Source: Dechloromonas sp. A34 (lineage in GTDB: Bacteria > Pseudomonadota > Gammaproteobacteria > Burkholderiales > Rhodocyclaceae). Taken from it: a DNA stretch of 64,000 nt. Each line of letters starts with the position of its first letter. The stretch's first letter is position 1. Location: NCBI RefSeq assembly GCF_026261605.1, contig NZ_CP102486.1:3038001-3102000 (forward strand), in the 5' to 3' direction. Positions 1 to 11,571 of this stretch are shown here, piece by piece. Under the pieces are notes generated by a model. It was given only the letters and a program-made list of their open reading frames with translations. It was not told the origin of the DNA and made no database searches. The position numbers were made by a program, and so were the translations under genes.

Positions 1-2511
1 GACAAGGGCACCGTCGTCATCGAAGTTCCGGTGCTGGTCGATGGCAAGCTGCGCTACCGCCTCGGCGCCTGGATCGCTGCCACCGTCTGGCAGGACTTGC
101 TGTACAAGGCCGGGACTCCGGCCGGTGCGGTGGCCGGAGTCTATGACCGGGAACACCGCCTGATTGCCCGAACCACGGCGCCGGCGGCATTTGTCGACGA
201 TACCCTGCCGCCAATGCTGGTCGGCTCGATCGGCAACGCTGCCGCGGGACTCCACCGGACCCAGCGCAGCGCGCAGATCGCCACCTACGATGCCTGGAAA
301 ACCATCGCCGTGGCCGGCTGGGTGGTCGATGTCGGAATGCCGGCCGGGCCGTTCGACGCCCGCCACAAGCGGGCGATCGTCCTGGCGCTGACGACCGGCT
401 TGGCCTGCCTGGTCCTCGGCGTGGTCCTGGCCCTGCTGATGGCCCGCCGGCTGACCCATCCGCTCGATCAGCTGGCAACCGACCCCCGCAGCCAGGCCGG
501 CAAGCGGATCGTGATCCGTGAGGTGGCGCAGTTGCGCGACGCCCTGGTCGCAGCCAAGGATCAGGAGGAAACCGTTCAAGCCCGCTTGAAAGCCAAGCGC
601 GATCTGCTGCAACGCAAGGCCGACGAGTTCGAAACCCTGTTCGAAAGCAGCCCGATCGGCCTGGCCTTTGCCCAGGACCAGGCCTGCCGCGAGGTGCTAC
701 ACAACGCCGCAATGAATGTGCTGATCGGCCCGCCGACGGCGCCGACGGCCCGCTTCCATCAAGGCCGGCAGGGCCGCCTGGAAGACGACAAGCAGCCGCT
801 GCAGCGGGCCGCGGCGCGCGGCGAGTCGGTCCGCGGCCTCGAACTGGAACTGGTCAGCGAAGGCCAGGAACCCCGCTACGTACTGGTCAGCGCGGTGCCT
901 CTATGCGACAACAACGGCCTGCCACGCGGCGCCCTCAGCGCCGTGGTCGACATCACCGTGCGCAAGCGGACCGAAGCTCATCTCGCCAGTGCCGAGAAAA
1001 ATCTCCGCGAAAGCCAGCGCCTGATCGAACTGGCTCAGGAGGCCGGCCATCTCGGCTTCTTCCACTATCGCTTCGAAACCGACACGATGGCATGGACGCC
1101 GGGCCTCGCCCGCCTGTTCGGTATGGCGGCGGTGGCCAGGGAAAGCACCCTCGGCGATTTTCTGGTCAGCGTCGTCGACGGCCATCGCGAACGCATCGAA
1201 GCCGCGTTGCGCCGTGGCTGCGCCGACGAGCAGGACGAAGAGACGCTGGAATTCCCGATCCGGCTGCCCGACGGCACCGAACGCTGGCTGTCCTGCCGCA
1301 TCATGACCAATTACGGCGACCATGGCCGGCCGCTGCAGATAACCGGCGTCAGCCTCGATATCAGCGACCAGAAAGAGGCGGAGCGCGGCCGGGCGGCGCT
1401 GATCCAGCGCGAACATGCGGCGCGCCTCGAAGCCGAGGCGGCGAACCGGGCCAAGGACGAATTTCTCGCCATGCTCGGCCATGAATTGCGCAATCCGCTG
1501 TCGGCGATTGCCGCGGCCATCGAGGTATTGAACCGGGTCGATCCCGGCGCCGACAATGCGACCAGCGCGCGCGCCGTGATCCTCCGCCAGACCCGTCATC
1601 TGGCTCGCCTGATGGACGATCTGCTCGATGTCGGCCGGGTCATCGCCGGCAAGATCCTGCTTGCCCGCCAGCCGCTCAACCTCGTGCCGCTGGTCGAACG
1701 GCTGGTGGCGACCATGCGCCTGACCGGCGTCGCCGACCGCCACCAGTTGTACGTCGCGCTCGACGAGGTGTGGATCGACGCCGACGCGACGCGCATCGAA
1801 CAGGTCGTTAACAACCTGCTGACCAATGCCCTGAAATACACACCGGCCGGCGGACGCATCGACGTCAGGGTCGCCAGCGAGGGGACGCAGGCAGTACTCG
1901 AAGTCAGCGATACCGGGGTCGGCATCCACCCGACGCTGCTGCCCAAGGTCTTCGACCTCTTCGTCCAGGCCGAGCGCACCCTCGACCGGCGCGCCGGCGG
2001 CCTGGGTATCGGGTTGACCCTGGTCCGCCGCCTGGTCGAACTGCACGGCGGCACGGTCGGCGCCGCCAGTTCGGCCGCCGGCACCGTATTCACGGTACGC
2101 CTGCCGGCCGTCGAGGCGCCGGCCGGCGCGCCCCAGCGCCTGCTCGTCCCGCCCTCGCGCCGTCGCCGGATCGGGGTCATCGAGGACAACGAAGATGCGC
2201 TCGACTCCCTGCACAAGCTGCTGGAACTAGACGGCCATTCGGTCTGGTGCGCGACCGACGGTGTCAGCGGGCTGGCCACGCTGCTCGAAAACCGCCCCGA
2301 CGTGGCGGTCGTCGACATCGGCCTGCCCGGGCTGACCGGCCTCGAAGTCGCCAAACGCAGCCGTGCCGCCGGCTATGCTGGGCGGATGATCGCCCTTTCC
2401 GGTTACGGCCAGGACAACTTCGGCGCGCAGGCCATGGCGGCCGGTTTCGACGCCTACATGGTCAAGCCGATCGATGCCGCCGAGCTGCGCCGGATGCTCG
2501 CCGAAGACTGA
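1..2511 (+). CDS. hybrid sensor histidine kinase/response regulator (5' partial)
   Basis: Membrane sensor kinase that phosphorylates itself and its own receiver domain. The frame is open from base 1, so the N-terminus lies outside the window. Visible order in the 836 residues: remnant of an extracytoplasmic sensor, a transmembrane helix near residues 125-150, a HAMP-like linker, a PAS domain (~210-320), a second PAS/PAC (~335-460), HisKA with LGHELRNP (phospho-acceptor His about residue 494), HATPase with N-box NLLTNALKY and G-boxes DTGVGI and GLGIGLTL, and a C-terminal receiver with acceptor Asp about residue 772 (VAVVDIGLPG). A sigma54-type regulator follows 197 bp downstream on the same strand, so the two probably form a phosphorelay. 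Signal unknown. Confidence 0.9.
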   Translation, partial: DKGTVVIEVPVLVDGKLRYRLGAWIAATVWQDLLYKAGTPAGAVAGVYDREHRLIARTTAPAAFVDDTLPPMLVGSIGNAAAGLHRTQRSAQIATYDAWKTIAVAGWVVDVGMPAGPFDARHKRAIVLALTTGLACLVLGVVLALLMARRLTHPLDQLATDPRSQAGKRIVIREVAQLRDALVAAKDQEETVQARLKAKRDLLQRKADEFETLFESSPIGLAFAQDQACREVLHNAAMNVLIGPPTAPTARFHQGRQGRLEDDKQPLQRAAARGESVRGLELELVSEGQEPRYVLVSAVPLCDNNGLPRGALSAVVDITVRKRTEAHLASAEKNLRESQRLIELAQEAGHLGFFHYRFETDTMAWTPGLARLFGMAAVARESTLGDFLVSVVDGHRERIEAALRRGCADEQDEETLEFPIRLPDGTERWLSCRIMTNYGDHGRPLQITGVSLDISDQKEAERGRAALIQREHAARLEAEAANRAKDEFLAMLGHELRNPLSAIAAAIEVLNRVDPGADNATSARAVILRQTRHLARLMDDLLDVGRVIAGKILLARQPLNLVPLVERLVATMRLTGVADRHQLYVALDEVWIDADATRIEQVVNNLLTNALKYTPAGGRIDVRVASEGTQAVLEVSDTGVGIHPTLLPKVFDLFVQAERTLDRRAGGLGIGLTLVRRLVELHGGTVGAASSAAGTVFTVRLPAVEAPAGAPQRLLVPPSRRRRIGVIEDNEDALDSLHKLLELDGHSVWCATDGVSGLATLLENRPDVAVVDIGLPGLTGLEVAKRSRAAGYAGRMIALSGYGQDNFGAQAMAAGFDAYMVKPIDAAELRRMLAED

Positions 2512-2708
2512 GCCGCGGCGGCGCAGGCTTTTCCGCCCGGCCGGGCCGGCCGCTGGCCGCCAATTTCTCCGGGCCGCCGAACTTCGACCGGCTTCGCTGG
2601 TCGACAATCCATCAAGTGTTGATTAATTCGTCATGGCCAACGGTTGTATGCGGACCGGCTAATTGAGCCGGCGTCTGTACCTTTGGTCGCGGAGATGGAG
2701 AGACTGAC

Positions 2709-4178
<1,470 letters not shown>

Positions 4179-4328
4179 ACGCGGTACGGCCGGATTACAC
4201 CAGAAAAATTGAAAGATTCGGCCGGGCGGGGTTCAAACACCCATCTTCGATGTTTTGCCGGGCCTGCCGCTCCGCTGCCGCGGGCGGCGGTGCCCCTCCT
4301 TCGCTTTAATCTTGAGGACCGGGCTGCG

Positions 4329-5678
4329 ATGTCTTTTTCGTTGTGGGCGCTCGTCATCGGGGCGCTGCTGATCACCATGGCCCTTGCCGGTTCCTTGCTC
4401 AAGCGTCTGCCGGTGAGTGCCTCGATGCTCTACCTGGGGGTCGGCTACGGCCTCGGCAGCGCCGATTGGGGGCCGATTCCACCGGACCCCCAGGGCTATG
4501 CCGCCCTCCTCGAACGGGTCAGCGAAGTGGCGCTGCTGATTTCGCTGTTCTCGGTCGGCCTGAAGCTCGGCCTGCCACTGACCAACCGCCAGTGGTACCT
4601 GCCGCTGCGTCTGGCTTTTCTCTCGATGGCGCTGACCGTCGCGCTGATCGCCGCGACCGGCTATTTCCTTCTCGGCCTGCCGCTCGGTGCCGCCATCCTG
4701 CTCGGCGGCATTCTCGCCCCGACTGATCCGGTTCTGGCCTCGGATGTCCAAGTGGACGAGCCCGGCGACCGTGATCGCCTGCGCTTTAGCCTCTCTGGCG
4801 AAGGCGGCCTCAACGACGGCGCCGCCTTCCCCTTTGTCTTTCTCGGCCTTGGCCTGCTCGGCCTGCACGATCTCGGGCCGGGCGGCTGGCGCTGGCTGGG
4901 CGTCGATCTGATCTGGGCCATTAGCGGCGGCCTGACTATCGGCGGCCTGCTTGGCACGATCATCGGCAAGCTCGTGGTCTATCTGCGCACCCACCACCAG
5001 GAAGCCGTCGGGCTCGACGAATTTCTCGCCATGGGCTTGGTCGCCCTCGCCTACGGCACGGCGCAGGTTTCCTACGCCTCCGGTTTTCTCGCGGTTTTTG
5101 CCGCCGGTCTCGCCTTGCAGCGCTGCAAGGGCCAGTCCCAGGAGAAACCGCTGTCCACCGATGGACCGGCCGGGCTGCGCGGCAAGCAAGCCCACCTTGC
5201 GGTCGCGACCGATCCGGAATTGGCCGGTGCCTACATGATGCAGGCCGTGCGCGGCTTTAACGAACAGATGGAGCGCATCGCCGAACTGGTCATCGTCCTC
5301 GTCGTCGGCGCCATGCTGCCCTACAGCCGCTTCGACTGGACGGCAATCAGTTTTATGCTGCTGCTCTTCATCGTACTGCGCCCGCTCTCGGTCTGGCTCG
5401 GCTTGCTCGGCGCCACGGTGTCGCGCGATCAACGGCTGCTGATCTCGTGGTTCGGCATCCGCGGCATCGGCTCGATCTACTACCTGATGTTCGCCCTGCA
5501 CCACGGACTATCCGGCACCACCGCCGACCTGGCGATTACCCTGACGCTGACGACAGTCGCGGTGTCGATCGTCGTTCATGGCATCTCGGTAACGCCCCTG
5601 ATGAAGCTCTACACCAGCCGGCAGTTCCGGAAGAGCCAGCTTCCGGACGGCGAAAATCGCCGCCATGAACCGCGCTGA
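4329..5678 (+). CDS. cation:proton antiporter (CPA1/NhaP-like)
   Basis: Integral inner-membrane Na+ or K+/H+ exchanger. The 449 residues form about 12 hydrophobic segments. Family signatures are APTDPVLASDVQV and LSGEGGLNDGAAF, the latter holding the conserved Asn-Asp ion-binding pair, and the FGIRGIGSIYYL motif late in the protein. An upstream in-frame ATG at 4209 is ignored: it would prepend a Pro/Arg-rich stretch, whereas ATG 4329 starts directly at the first membrane helix and has a GAGGA Shine-Dalgarno. It stands alone after the regulator, 150 bp downstream. The exact ion cannot be read from sequence. Confidence 0.88.
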   Translation: MSFSLWALVIGALLITMALAGSLLKRLPVSASMLYLGVGYGLGSADWGPIPPDPQGYAALLERVSEVALLISLFSVGLKLGLPLTNRQWYLPLRLAFLSMALTVALIAATGYFLLGLPLGAAILLGGILAPTDPVLASDVQVDEPGDRDRLRFSLSGEGGLNDGAAFPFVFLGLGLLGLHDLGPGGWRWLGVDLIWAISGGLTIGGLLGTIIGKLVVYLRTHHQEAVGLDEFLAMGLVALAYGTAQVSYASGFLAVFAAGLALQRCKGQSQEKPLSTDGPAGLRGKQAHLAVATDPELAGAYMMQAVRGFNEQMERIAELVIVLVVGAMLPYSRFDWTAISFMLLLFIVLRPLSVWLGLLGATVSRDQRLLISWFGIRGIGSIYYLMFALHHGLSGTTADLAITLTLTTVAVSIVVHGISVTPLMKLYTSRQFRKSQLPDGENRRHEPR

Positions 5679-5701
5679 GCCGTCCGTCGGACTACCCGAG
5701 G

Positions 5702-6064
5702 CTATTGGTTCGGCGCTTTGTAGATGGCCCACGCCCGGCGGAACTGGGCTCGCGTCAACTTGCCGCTGCGCCGGCTATCGACGCTCCGGAAAGCCTCGCC
5801 GAAGCCGAGCAGGTCTTTGGTGTCGTGGCGAGTCACATAACCCCGGCGGCCGACATCGAGTTCGTCGAATACCGCATCGGCACTTTTCAGATCGCTCGGC
5901 AAGGCCGGTTTGATGATTTCCGGCGGCGTCGTCGGCGGCAGCGGCGATGCCGCCGCCTTCCCGGCATCCGGCGCCCCGCCGTCGGCGCCATGCCCGTTCA
6001 GCGCCGTGAGCAGGACGGCGGTCAAGGCCAGATTCCGGTACCACCTAGAGTTCGCTTCTTTCAT
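5702..6064 (-). CDS. secreted protein with degenerate EF-hands
   Basis: About 120 residues. The start at 6064 gives a classic signal peptide (MKEANSRWYRN then ALTAVLLTALNG) and a Pro/Ala-rich linker. Two helix-loop-helix units follow whose loops (DVGRRGYVTRHD and DSRRSGKLTRAQ) keep the first Asp and the central Gly of an EF-hand but lack most calcium ligands. Calcium binding is therefore doubtful. The start overlaps the 3' end of the upstream diguanylate cyclase gene by about 20 bases, which implies co-transcription. An upstream in-frame ATG at 6085 is possible but would put the signal peptide out of position. Confidence 0.6.
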   Translation of the reverse strand: MKEANSRWYRNLALTAVLLTALNGHGADGGAPDAGKAAASPLPPTTPPEIIKPALPSDLKSADAVFDELDVGRRGYVTRHDTKDLLGFGEAFRSVDSRRSGKLTRAQFRRAWAIYKAPNQ

Positions 6065-8875
6065 GATGTCCACCATCCTGACCACCGTTGCGGGCTGACC
6101 TCCCGGCGGGAGCGTCCGTGCCTGATTCCTTGCCGTTCGTCCGCGCCCCGCCGTTGGCGGCGGTGGCCGATCGATCCGCCGGCGCCGTCCGCTTCGTTTC
6201 CCCGGTGGGTCCGGCCGGGACAGCCGGTTCGTTGCGGTCCGCGCCGTCCGCCACGTCCGTCTCGAGCTCCGCCGTCCACCGCTTGACCCGGTTTCGACCG
6301 CTGTTCTTGGCGGCGTACAGGGCGCTGTCCGCCCGGCGCAGCAGATCGTCCGGCGCGTCGGTATCGAGATCGGCGACGCCGATCGACACCGTGACGGCGG
6401 GCAGTTGCGTCCCTTTGTGGTTCAGCGTGCAGGCGCCGATTTCCTCGCGGAGCTGGTTGAGGCGCGCGACGGCCTCGTCGATATGGACGCGCGGCATGAG
6501 GATCGCCAGCTCCTCGCCGCCGACCCGGCAGGCGATGTCGTAGGCCCGCACGAAGTGGCGCAGATGCTCGGCAACCTTCTTGAGCACCTCGTCGCCGGCC
6601 TCGTGGCCGAAATTGTCGTTGAAGTTCTTGAAATGGTCGATGTCGAGCATGGCCAGGATCAGGCCTTCGCCGGTGCGCTCGGAACGGCTGCGCTCGCGGT
6701 TAAGCGCCTCGTCGAAATAGCGGCGATTGTAGAGATCGGTCATCTCGTCATGGACCGCCTGTTCGCGCAAGGAAATACGCAGGCGCAGGTTGCCGAGCGA
6801 CAGCTTGAGCGCATCGGCAAAGGTCTCGGCGCCCCAGGCGGCGCTCTGCAAAGCTTCTTCATCCATCGTCTCGTAGGCCACCAGATGGAGCACGCCGGGA
6901 CGGTCGAAACTCTTCAGCAGGGGGGCGCATATCGTGTGCTTGATGCCCGGCGGCAGCGCCCGGTCGCCGCCGAAGTGGCTGCACACCGGCGACAGCACAT
7001 GCTGGTCGGGCTCGATGCTGGACTGGTGCAGGCGCCCGCGGCGCACGGCCCAGCAGTCGGCCTCCATGGCGTGCTGGACAGTAAAGGACTCGCCCCAGCT
7101 GGCGGCAACCGTCATCAGGCCGCCATTGTCGGCAAAAGTCAGGGCGCCGCTCCAGCGCGGGAAGAGCTGCGGTCCGCCCTGGACGATGATCTGCTCGCTC
7201 TCGGCCTCGCTCTCGCAAAGTTGCAGCAGTTCGGTGAGCTGCTGCAGGCTCTCCATGAATTGCTGCGTTTCGCCCATCTTGTGGACGACTTGCTGCAGTG
7301 CCGTGTTGTGCTCCGCGGCGTGCGATTCCGCCTCCTTCAGGCCATTGATATCGACCAGGTAGGCGCGCAGCAGCTTGCCGAGGTTTTGCCGCTCGGCGAC
7401 CACGTGGAGCAGATACCAGGGCCAGCTGCCATCGGCTTTCGCCAGTCGCACTTCGCACTGCGCCTGCGCGCCCGGCCGGGCGACGGCGCTCCGCACCGAC
7501 TCGGCCAGACGCGGGGCGTCGTCGTCATGGACCAGCGCGTCGAGCGGCTGGCCGGCCGCCGGATGCGGCTCGGTCTGGCCCAGCGCATCGTGCAGGTTCG
7601 ATGACGCCTGACGCAGCCGATGCGGCGCCTCGGCGTCGAAGGTCAGCACGATTACCGGCCCCGAGGCGAACAGCCGGCGCTCGGCGAACAGCAGGTGTTC
7701 GACGCGCTTGGTCCGGCTGATATCGAGCTGGGTGCCCACTATGCGGCGCGGGCTGCCGTCCGGCTGCCGTTCGACGACCTGGGCATGGACCAGGACCCAG
7801 AGCCAGGCCCCGCTGGCCGAGCGCAGGCGCACTTCGCAATGCACCCGGTCACGTTCGCCGGAAGCGAGTTCGCGCAGCAGGCGCTGGGCCTGGCCCAATT
7901 CACGCGGATGACAGAGCTGCGTCAGGGGATCGCGCGCTTGGCGAAGCCAGTCGCAGTGCGGGTCGTCGTGGCCGAGCAGGCAGGACCAGGCACCGCCGTA
8001 ATCGACTTTTCCCGAAAGCAGATCCCAGTCGAAGACGGCCACATTGGCACTCTGCAACAACTGGTCGCAGCGCCGTTCGTGTTGGCCGATGCTCGCCAGT
8101 TTCGCCTGATCCAGCACCTGCAGGCGGCTGGCCAGCTCGGCGTCGGCGGCGCGCAGGGCGGCGATTTCAGCTTGACCGGTGAGCAGCGCGCGGCCGGTCA
8201 GATGGCGGCTGAACAAGAACAGGCCGATCACGGCCAGCGTATCGAATGCCGCCAGCCAGGCCAGCCCTTCGCCGTCGACCGCCATCGCGCGGCTTGCCAA
8301 AGCCGGCCAGTGCGCCAGGTGCATGAACTGGGGGAGCAGCCAGCCGGTGGTCAGCAGCAGGTTCGCTGCGCTACTGCGCCACAACACCGGCGGACGCCGC
8401 GCCAGCAAGGCCAGGGCCGTCAGCACGGCGGCGAAAGCCAGCAGCGCGGCGAGGGCCAGGCCGTCCGGCGACTCGACCCAGGCCGGGCCGGCGGCGTCGG
8501 CCAGGGCGCCTACGAGCGGCGCCAACAACGCGCTCGCCGTGAGCAGGCCGGCGGCGCCGAGCAGGCGGCGGAGCGAGGGCGGCTCGCTGCTCAGCTGCAA
8601 GGCCGGCACGGTGCAGCCGATCATCGGCAGCAGCAGAAGCAGTGCCAGGTTCCGGCTGGCGGCGATCGTCTCGGGGGCGCGTAGGCCAACCCGGCGATCA
8701 GCGCGGCGGCCGACCAGGCCACGGCCACCAGACTGCCGTCGAGCAGCAGCTGGCCCGGCCGATTGCCGCCCTCGGCTGGCGCCAGCGTCCGGGAGAAAAA
8801 GGCGAAGCAGGCGCTGGCCGCCAGGGCCAGCCCGAAGGACAGCGCACTCAACTCCGCGTTTTGCACAGCCAGCAT
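6045..8875 (-). CDS. membrane PAS-GGDEF diguanylate cyclase (frameshifted)
   Basis: Predicted to make cyclic di-GMP. The reading is broken once. An N-terminal frame from ATG 8875 (MLAVQNAELSALSFGLALAA, good GGAG Shine-Dalgarno) ends shortly after the run of five Cs at 8673-8677 (minus-strand sense). Adding one C joins it to the long frame ending at 6045 and restores a helix reading SRNLALLLLLPMIGC. Repaired order: about 7-8 membrane helices, coiled coil, two PAS/PAC domains, a GAF-like region, and a GGDEF domain. The active site is GGEEL, with an RAYD inhibitory site five residues earlier, so feedback inhibition by the product is expected. The last motif residue is Leu instead of Phe. Without repair the cyclase would start at an internal ATG and lose its first helices. 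Confidence 0.85.
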
Positions 8876-8885
8876 GACGTCTCCA

Positions 8886-9185
8886 TTACCACCCTCCCCT
8901 CTTCTTGACGGCCCGGCGGATCGCTTGCCGGGCGGCTTCGGCTATTTGTTCACATTCACGCCTTCCGGGGGGACCTCGGCGCCCGGCGAATGCTCCGGAT
9001 TCGGCCGGGCCGGGCACGTTGGACGGGGTGCCGTGCAGATCGGTGTCGCGCAGCCCGCGACTGATGTCGCGCGCCGCTTGCTCGATGACCTGGCGTGGCC
9101 CCTTGCTTTCCTCGGTTGCCGGCGCAAGCTTCGCCGGCTCGGGGCGTGCTGCGCCGAAACGGCGCAGTCTTTTGCGTGGTTTCAT
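8886..9185 (-). CDS. hypothetical basic protein
   Basis: 99 residues, start ATG 9185 with a near-perfect AAGGAGG Shine-Dalgarno six bases upstream; the longer in-frame start at 9293 has none. The N-terminus is Lys/Arg-rich (MKPRKRLRRFG), the middle is Pro/Gly-rich, and the C-terminus is a short amphipathic helix rich in Ala and Arg. There is no signal peptide or membrane segment. I recognise no family. A -24/-12-like element lies 97 bp upstream. It sits between the phospholipase-D gene and the diguanylate cyclase, all on the minus strand. Confidence 0.6.
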   Translation of the reverse strand: MKPRKRLRRFGAARPEPAKLAPATEESKGPRQVIEQAARDISRGLRDTDLHGTPSNVPGPAESGAFAGRRGPPGRRECEQIAEAARQAIRRAVKKRGGW

Positions 9186-9281
9186 GGTTTTACCTCCTTG
9201 GGCTGGCCGATTCGCCGGGATTACCCCGCCTTGGCTGCGCCAGAAAGAGTGATCCGGCGAATGGCCCGATGTCCGTAGTCC

Positions 9282-9297
9282 AGCAGAAAGCATGCCG
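9282..9297 (-). promoter_or_regulatory. candidate sigma54 promoter
   Basis: Minus-strand CGGCAT-N5-CTGCT with exact GG-N10-GC spacing, about 100 bp ahead of the basic protein at 8886-9185. Weaker match than others in the island; no palindrome seen upstream. Confidence 0.4.
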
Positions 9298-9314
9298 AGT
9301 TGCCGGGACGCTTT

Positions 9315-10721
9315 TCACAACATGTATTCCCAGAACCCGACCAGCCATTCGAGCAAGCGGCTCTTGACGCCGCGCCGGGACCAGTCGCTGCGCACGACCT
9401 CGTACGAGGCCGACTGGTCGAGCCCGAACAACTGCTGCAGCTCGTTGGCGAAACCGCTGTCCAGTACCAGCAGGTCGGCCTCGAAGTTGTGTACCAGGCT
9501 GCGCCAGTCGAGATTGGTCGAGCCGACGCTGGACCAGACACCGTCGATCACCGCGGTCTTGGCATGGAGCAGCGCATCATGGCGTTCGAAGATGCGGACA
9601 CCGGCTTCCAGCAACTCGCTGTAGCGCGACCGTCCGGCATAGAGCGGCGCCCAGAAGTCGCTGAAGCCGGGCAGCACCAGCCGGACATCGACGCCGCGCC
9701 GGGCGGCATCCTGCAAGGCGAGGCGAATGCGCTCATCGGGCACGAAGTAGCCGTAAGTCAGCCAGACCCGGCGCTGCGCGTGCTCGATGGCCGAGAGCAA
9801 CGCCAGATAGAGTTCGTTGCGTTCGGCCAGCGGATCGGCGGCAACCAGCCGCATCGCCATGCCGCCGGCCCGTACCGCAGGCGGATTGATGCGCGGCTCT
9901 GCCCCGTCGGCGTCGGGGCAGCCCTGGCTGCGCCAGGTGTCGTCGAAGCGTTTCTGGAACTGATCGACGACCGGACCGCGAACGGCGACATGGGTGTCGC
10001 GCCAGCCTTCCGTCCGGCTGGGCGCCGCGCTCCGGCGGCTAAATGAACCGGAACTGTAGACACTGCTGATATTGATGCCGCCGGTGAAGGCGACGCGGTT
10101 ATCGACGATCAGCAGCTTGCGGTGATCGCGGTTGTTCAGGCTCAAGCGGGCATCGCCCTGCAGGCGCAGCGGACTCACCGGATTGAATTCGCAGACGGCA
10201 ATGCCGGCAGCCTTGAGGCGTGCGAAGTATTCATGCGGCGTGGCCAGCGAGCCGATGCTGTCGTAGAGCACGCGTACCGCCACCCGCTCGGCCCGCTTGG
10301 CCTCGAGTGCGCTGGCCAGGCGTTCGCCAATGCCGGCCGGTTCCAGCAGGTAGGTTTCGAGATCGATATGGTGGCGTGCCCGGTTGATCGCGCGCAACAT
10401 GGCCCGCTCCGTCTGAGGGCCGTCGATCAGCAGGCGGGCGCTATTGCCCAGGGCCAGCGGAGCGCTCATTACGGCCTCGACCTCGCCGAGATGGCGGGCG
10501 AGCAGGCCGTGCACATCCTCGCCTTCAATGCGCTTCACCGCGGCGGCGGCTTGCGCAGCGTTCAGCGGTCCCGATTCGTCGTCCACCCTGATCGGCACTG
10601 GCTGCTGGCCGACCTCGGGCAACGGGCGGGCCGGCGGGCGGGTCGCGCAGGCGCCGAGAATCACGCTGAGACACAAAAGCCAAGGCCAACCAGTGGTCAT
10701 CGCGCGATTGTCGGCCCGCAT
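9315..10721 (-). CDS. phospholipase D/cardiolipin synthase-like lipoprotein
   Basis: Phosphatidyltransferase or phospholipase of the PLD superfamily, probably acting on envelope phospholipids. Both HKD motifs are present: HRKLLIVD then GGINISS, and HAKTAVID then GSTNLDWRS. The N-terminus is a lipoprotein signal (WPWLLCLSVILGAC), so the enzyme is predicted to be membrane-anchored outside the cytoplasm, unlike standard ClsA. Start chosen at ATG 10721 because an AAGG Shine-Dalgarno formed by the end of the upstream DUF1328 gene precedes it; ATG 10700 is the alternative. The five-base gap to that small gene suggests translational coupling. Confidence 0.85.
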   Translation of the reverse strand: MRADNRAMTTGWPWLLCLSVILGACATRPPARPLPEVGQQPVPIRVDDESGPLNAAQAAAAVKRIEGEDVHGLLARHLGEVEAVMSAPLALGNSARLLIDGPQTERAMLRAINRARHHIDLETYLLEPAGIGERLASALEAKRAERVAVRVLYDSIGSLATPHEYFARLKAAGIAVCEFNPVSPLRLQGDARLSLNNRDHRKLLIVDNRVAFTGGINISSVYSSGSFSRRSAAPSRTEGWRDTHVAVRGPVVDQFQKRFDDTWRSQGCPDADGAEPRINPPAVRAGGMAMRLVAADPLAERNELYLALLSAIEHAQRRVWLTYGYFVPDERIRLALQDAARRGVDVRLVLPGFSDFWAPLYAGRSRYSELLEAGVRIFERHDALLHAKTAVIDGVWSSVGSTNLDWRSLVHNFEADLLVLDSGFANELQQLFGLDQSASYEVVRSDWSRRGVKSRLLEWLVGFWEYML

Positions 10722-10726
10722 CTCGA

Positions 10727-10888
10727 TTACCTTCGCAGCAGTCCGCCGAGCAGCGAAATCAGCGCCAGCACCAGGAAGATGTAGAAAAGGATCTTGGCGA
10801 TACCGACGGCGCTCGCGGCGATACCGCCGAAGCCGAACAGCGCGGCGATCAATGCGATGATCAGGAATACTGCGGCATAGTGCAACAT
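10727..10888 (-). CDS. DUF1328 (YtjA-like) small membrane protein
   Basis: 53 residues starting [20 protein letters not shown] and containing the family hallmark [17 protein letters not shown]. Two hydrophobic helices are separated by a Gly-rich turn. Shine-Dalgarno AGGAGA lies eight bases before the ATG. Members are small inner-membrane proteins of unknown function, often found with stress genes. It is immediately upstream of the phospholipase-D lipoprotein and probably co-translated with it. A second, divergent family member is at 18137-18310. Confidence 0.88.
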   Translation of the reverse strand: MLHYAAVFLIIALIAALFGFGGIAASAVGIAKILFYIFLVLALISLLGGLLRR

Positions 10889-10985
10889 GATGGCTTTCTC
10901 CTGTCAGCACCTTGTCGGACTTTTCATCGGCCGGGATCAAGCCGGCCGATGGTCGTTACTGCCGCTCCGGGCAGGCGCCGGCCGA

Positions 10986-11324
10986 TCAGGGCTGCTTGAG
11001 GCGAATGTCGTTGCGCACGGCCTTGACGCCCGGGACCTGATTGGCCAGTTGTGCGGCCCGCTCGATGGCCGTGCTGCTCGACGCAAAGCCAGACAGCTGG
11101 ACCGTGCCCTTGAAAGTCTCGACCTTGACCTCGGTTGCCTTGACTTCCTTGTCCTTGACGAAGGCCGCCTTGACCTTGGCGGTGATCGCCGTATCGTCGA
11201 CATACTCGCCGGCGCTTTCCTTGGCCGGCGGATTCGCGGTGGCCGGCGCCGGATCGTTGGCGATGGCGCCCAGCGGCAGGGCACCGAGAAGCAACAGGGT
11301 GGAAAGGCTGATTTTGTGTTTCAT
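10986..11324 (-). CDS. periplasmic BON-domain protein (OsmY-like)
   Basis: 112 residues: signal peptide (MKHKISLSTLLLLGALPLGA), short Pro/Ala linker, and one BON domain with DDTAITAKVKAAFVKD and GTVQLSGFASS, ending in the typical V(R)NDIRLK. BON domains bind phospholipid surfaces, and OsmY-type proteins support envelope integrity under osmotic stress. Start at ATG 11324 with AAGGAGA. A candidate sigma54 promoter and a shared palindrome lie upstream, opposite the DUF3096 gene. A GC-rich inverted repeat at 10927-10951 follows the gene. Confidence 0.88.
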   Translation of the reverse strand: MKHKISLSTLLLLGALPLGAIANDPAPATANPPAKESAGEYVDDTAITAKVKAAFVKDKEVKATEVKVETFKGTVQLSGFASSSTAIERAAQLANQVPGVKAVRNDIRLKQP

Positions 11325-11502
11325 CGCGAGTCTCCTTGGGTGGGTGAAGGGAAAGTCTCCGGAACGCCATTGCTGCGGCATTGCCGGGAGCTCAATTCAT
11401 GCTAGGCCCTCCCCTGGCGCCTCGCTGTCAGACCTTGCTGAAGCATTTGTAGGAAGGTTCCCGCATGTCCGGGCCACGATACAGCCCCGGTCAACCGGGT
11501 AA

Positions 11503-11518
11503 TGCAAATGCCGCGCCA
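11503..11518 (-). promoter_or_regulatory. candidate sigma54 promoter for BON gene
   Basis: Minus strand reads TGGCGC-GGCAT-TTGCA, one mismatch from TGGCAC-N5-TTGCA with exact GG-N10-GC spacing. Its -12 element lies about 77 bp from the centre of the palindrome at 11572-11590. The BON start is about 170 bp downstream. Confidence 0.65.
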
Positions 11519-11571
11519 CCTGCCGGCGGTCGGCCGTCACGACAGGCTCGCCCAGTAAAATTTGCGGGTTT

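Noticed and set aside
901..2214. Long minus-strand open frame opposite the sensor kinase
   Set aside because: Antisense shadow of a GC-rich gene; the plus strand carries clear kinase motifs and the frame has no ribosome site or domain.
4233..5504. 423-codon minus-strand frame opposite the antiporter
   Set aside because: Composition is rich in Gln/Arg/Asp from reversed membrane codons; shadow frame.
9184..9200. GGTTTTACC near 9186 as another regulatory half-site
   Set aside because: It is the reverse complement of the ribosome-binding region of the gene starting at 9185.
10927..10951. GC-rich inverted repeat after the BON gene as a rho-independent terminator
   Set aside because: Good stem but no T tract on either strand; recorded only as an inverted repeat.
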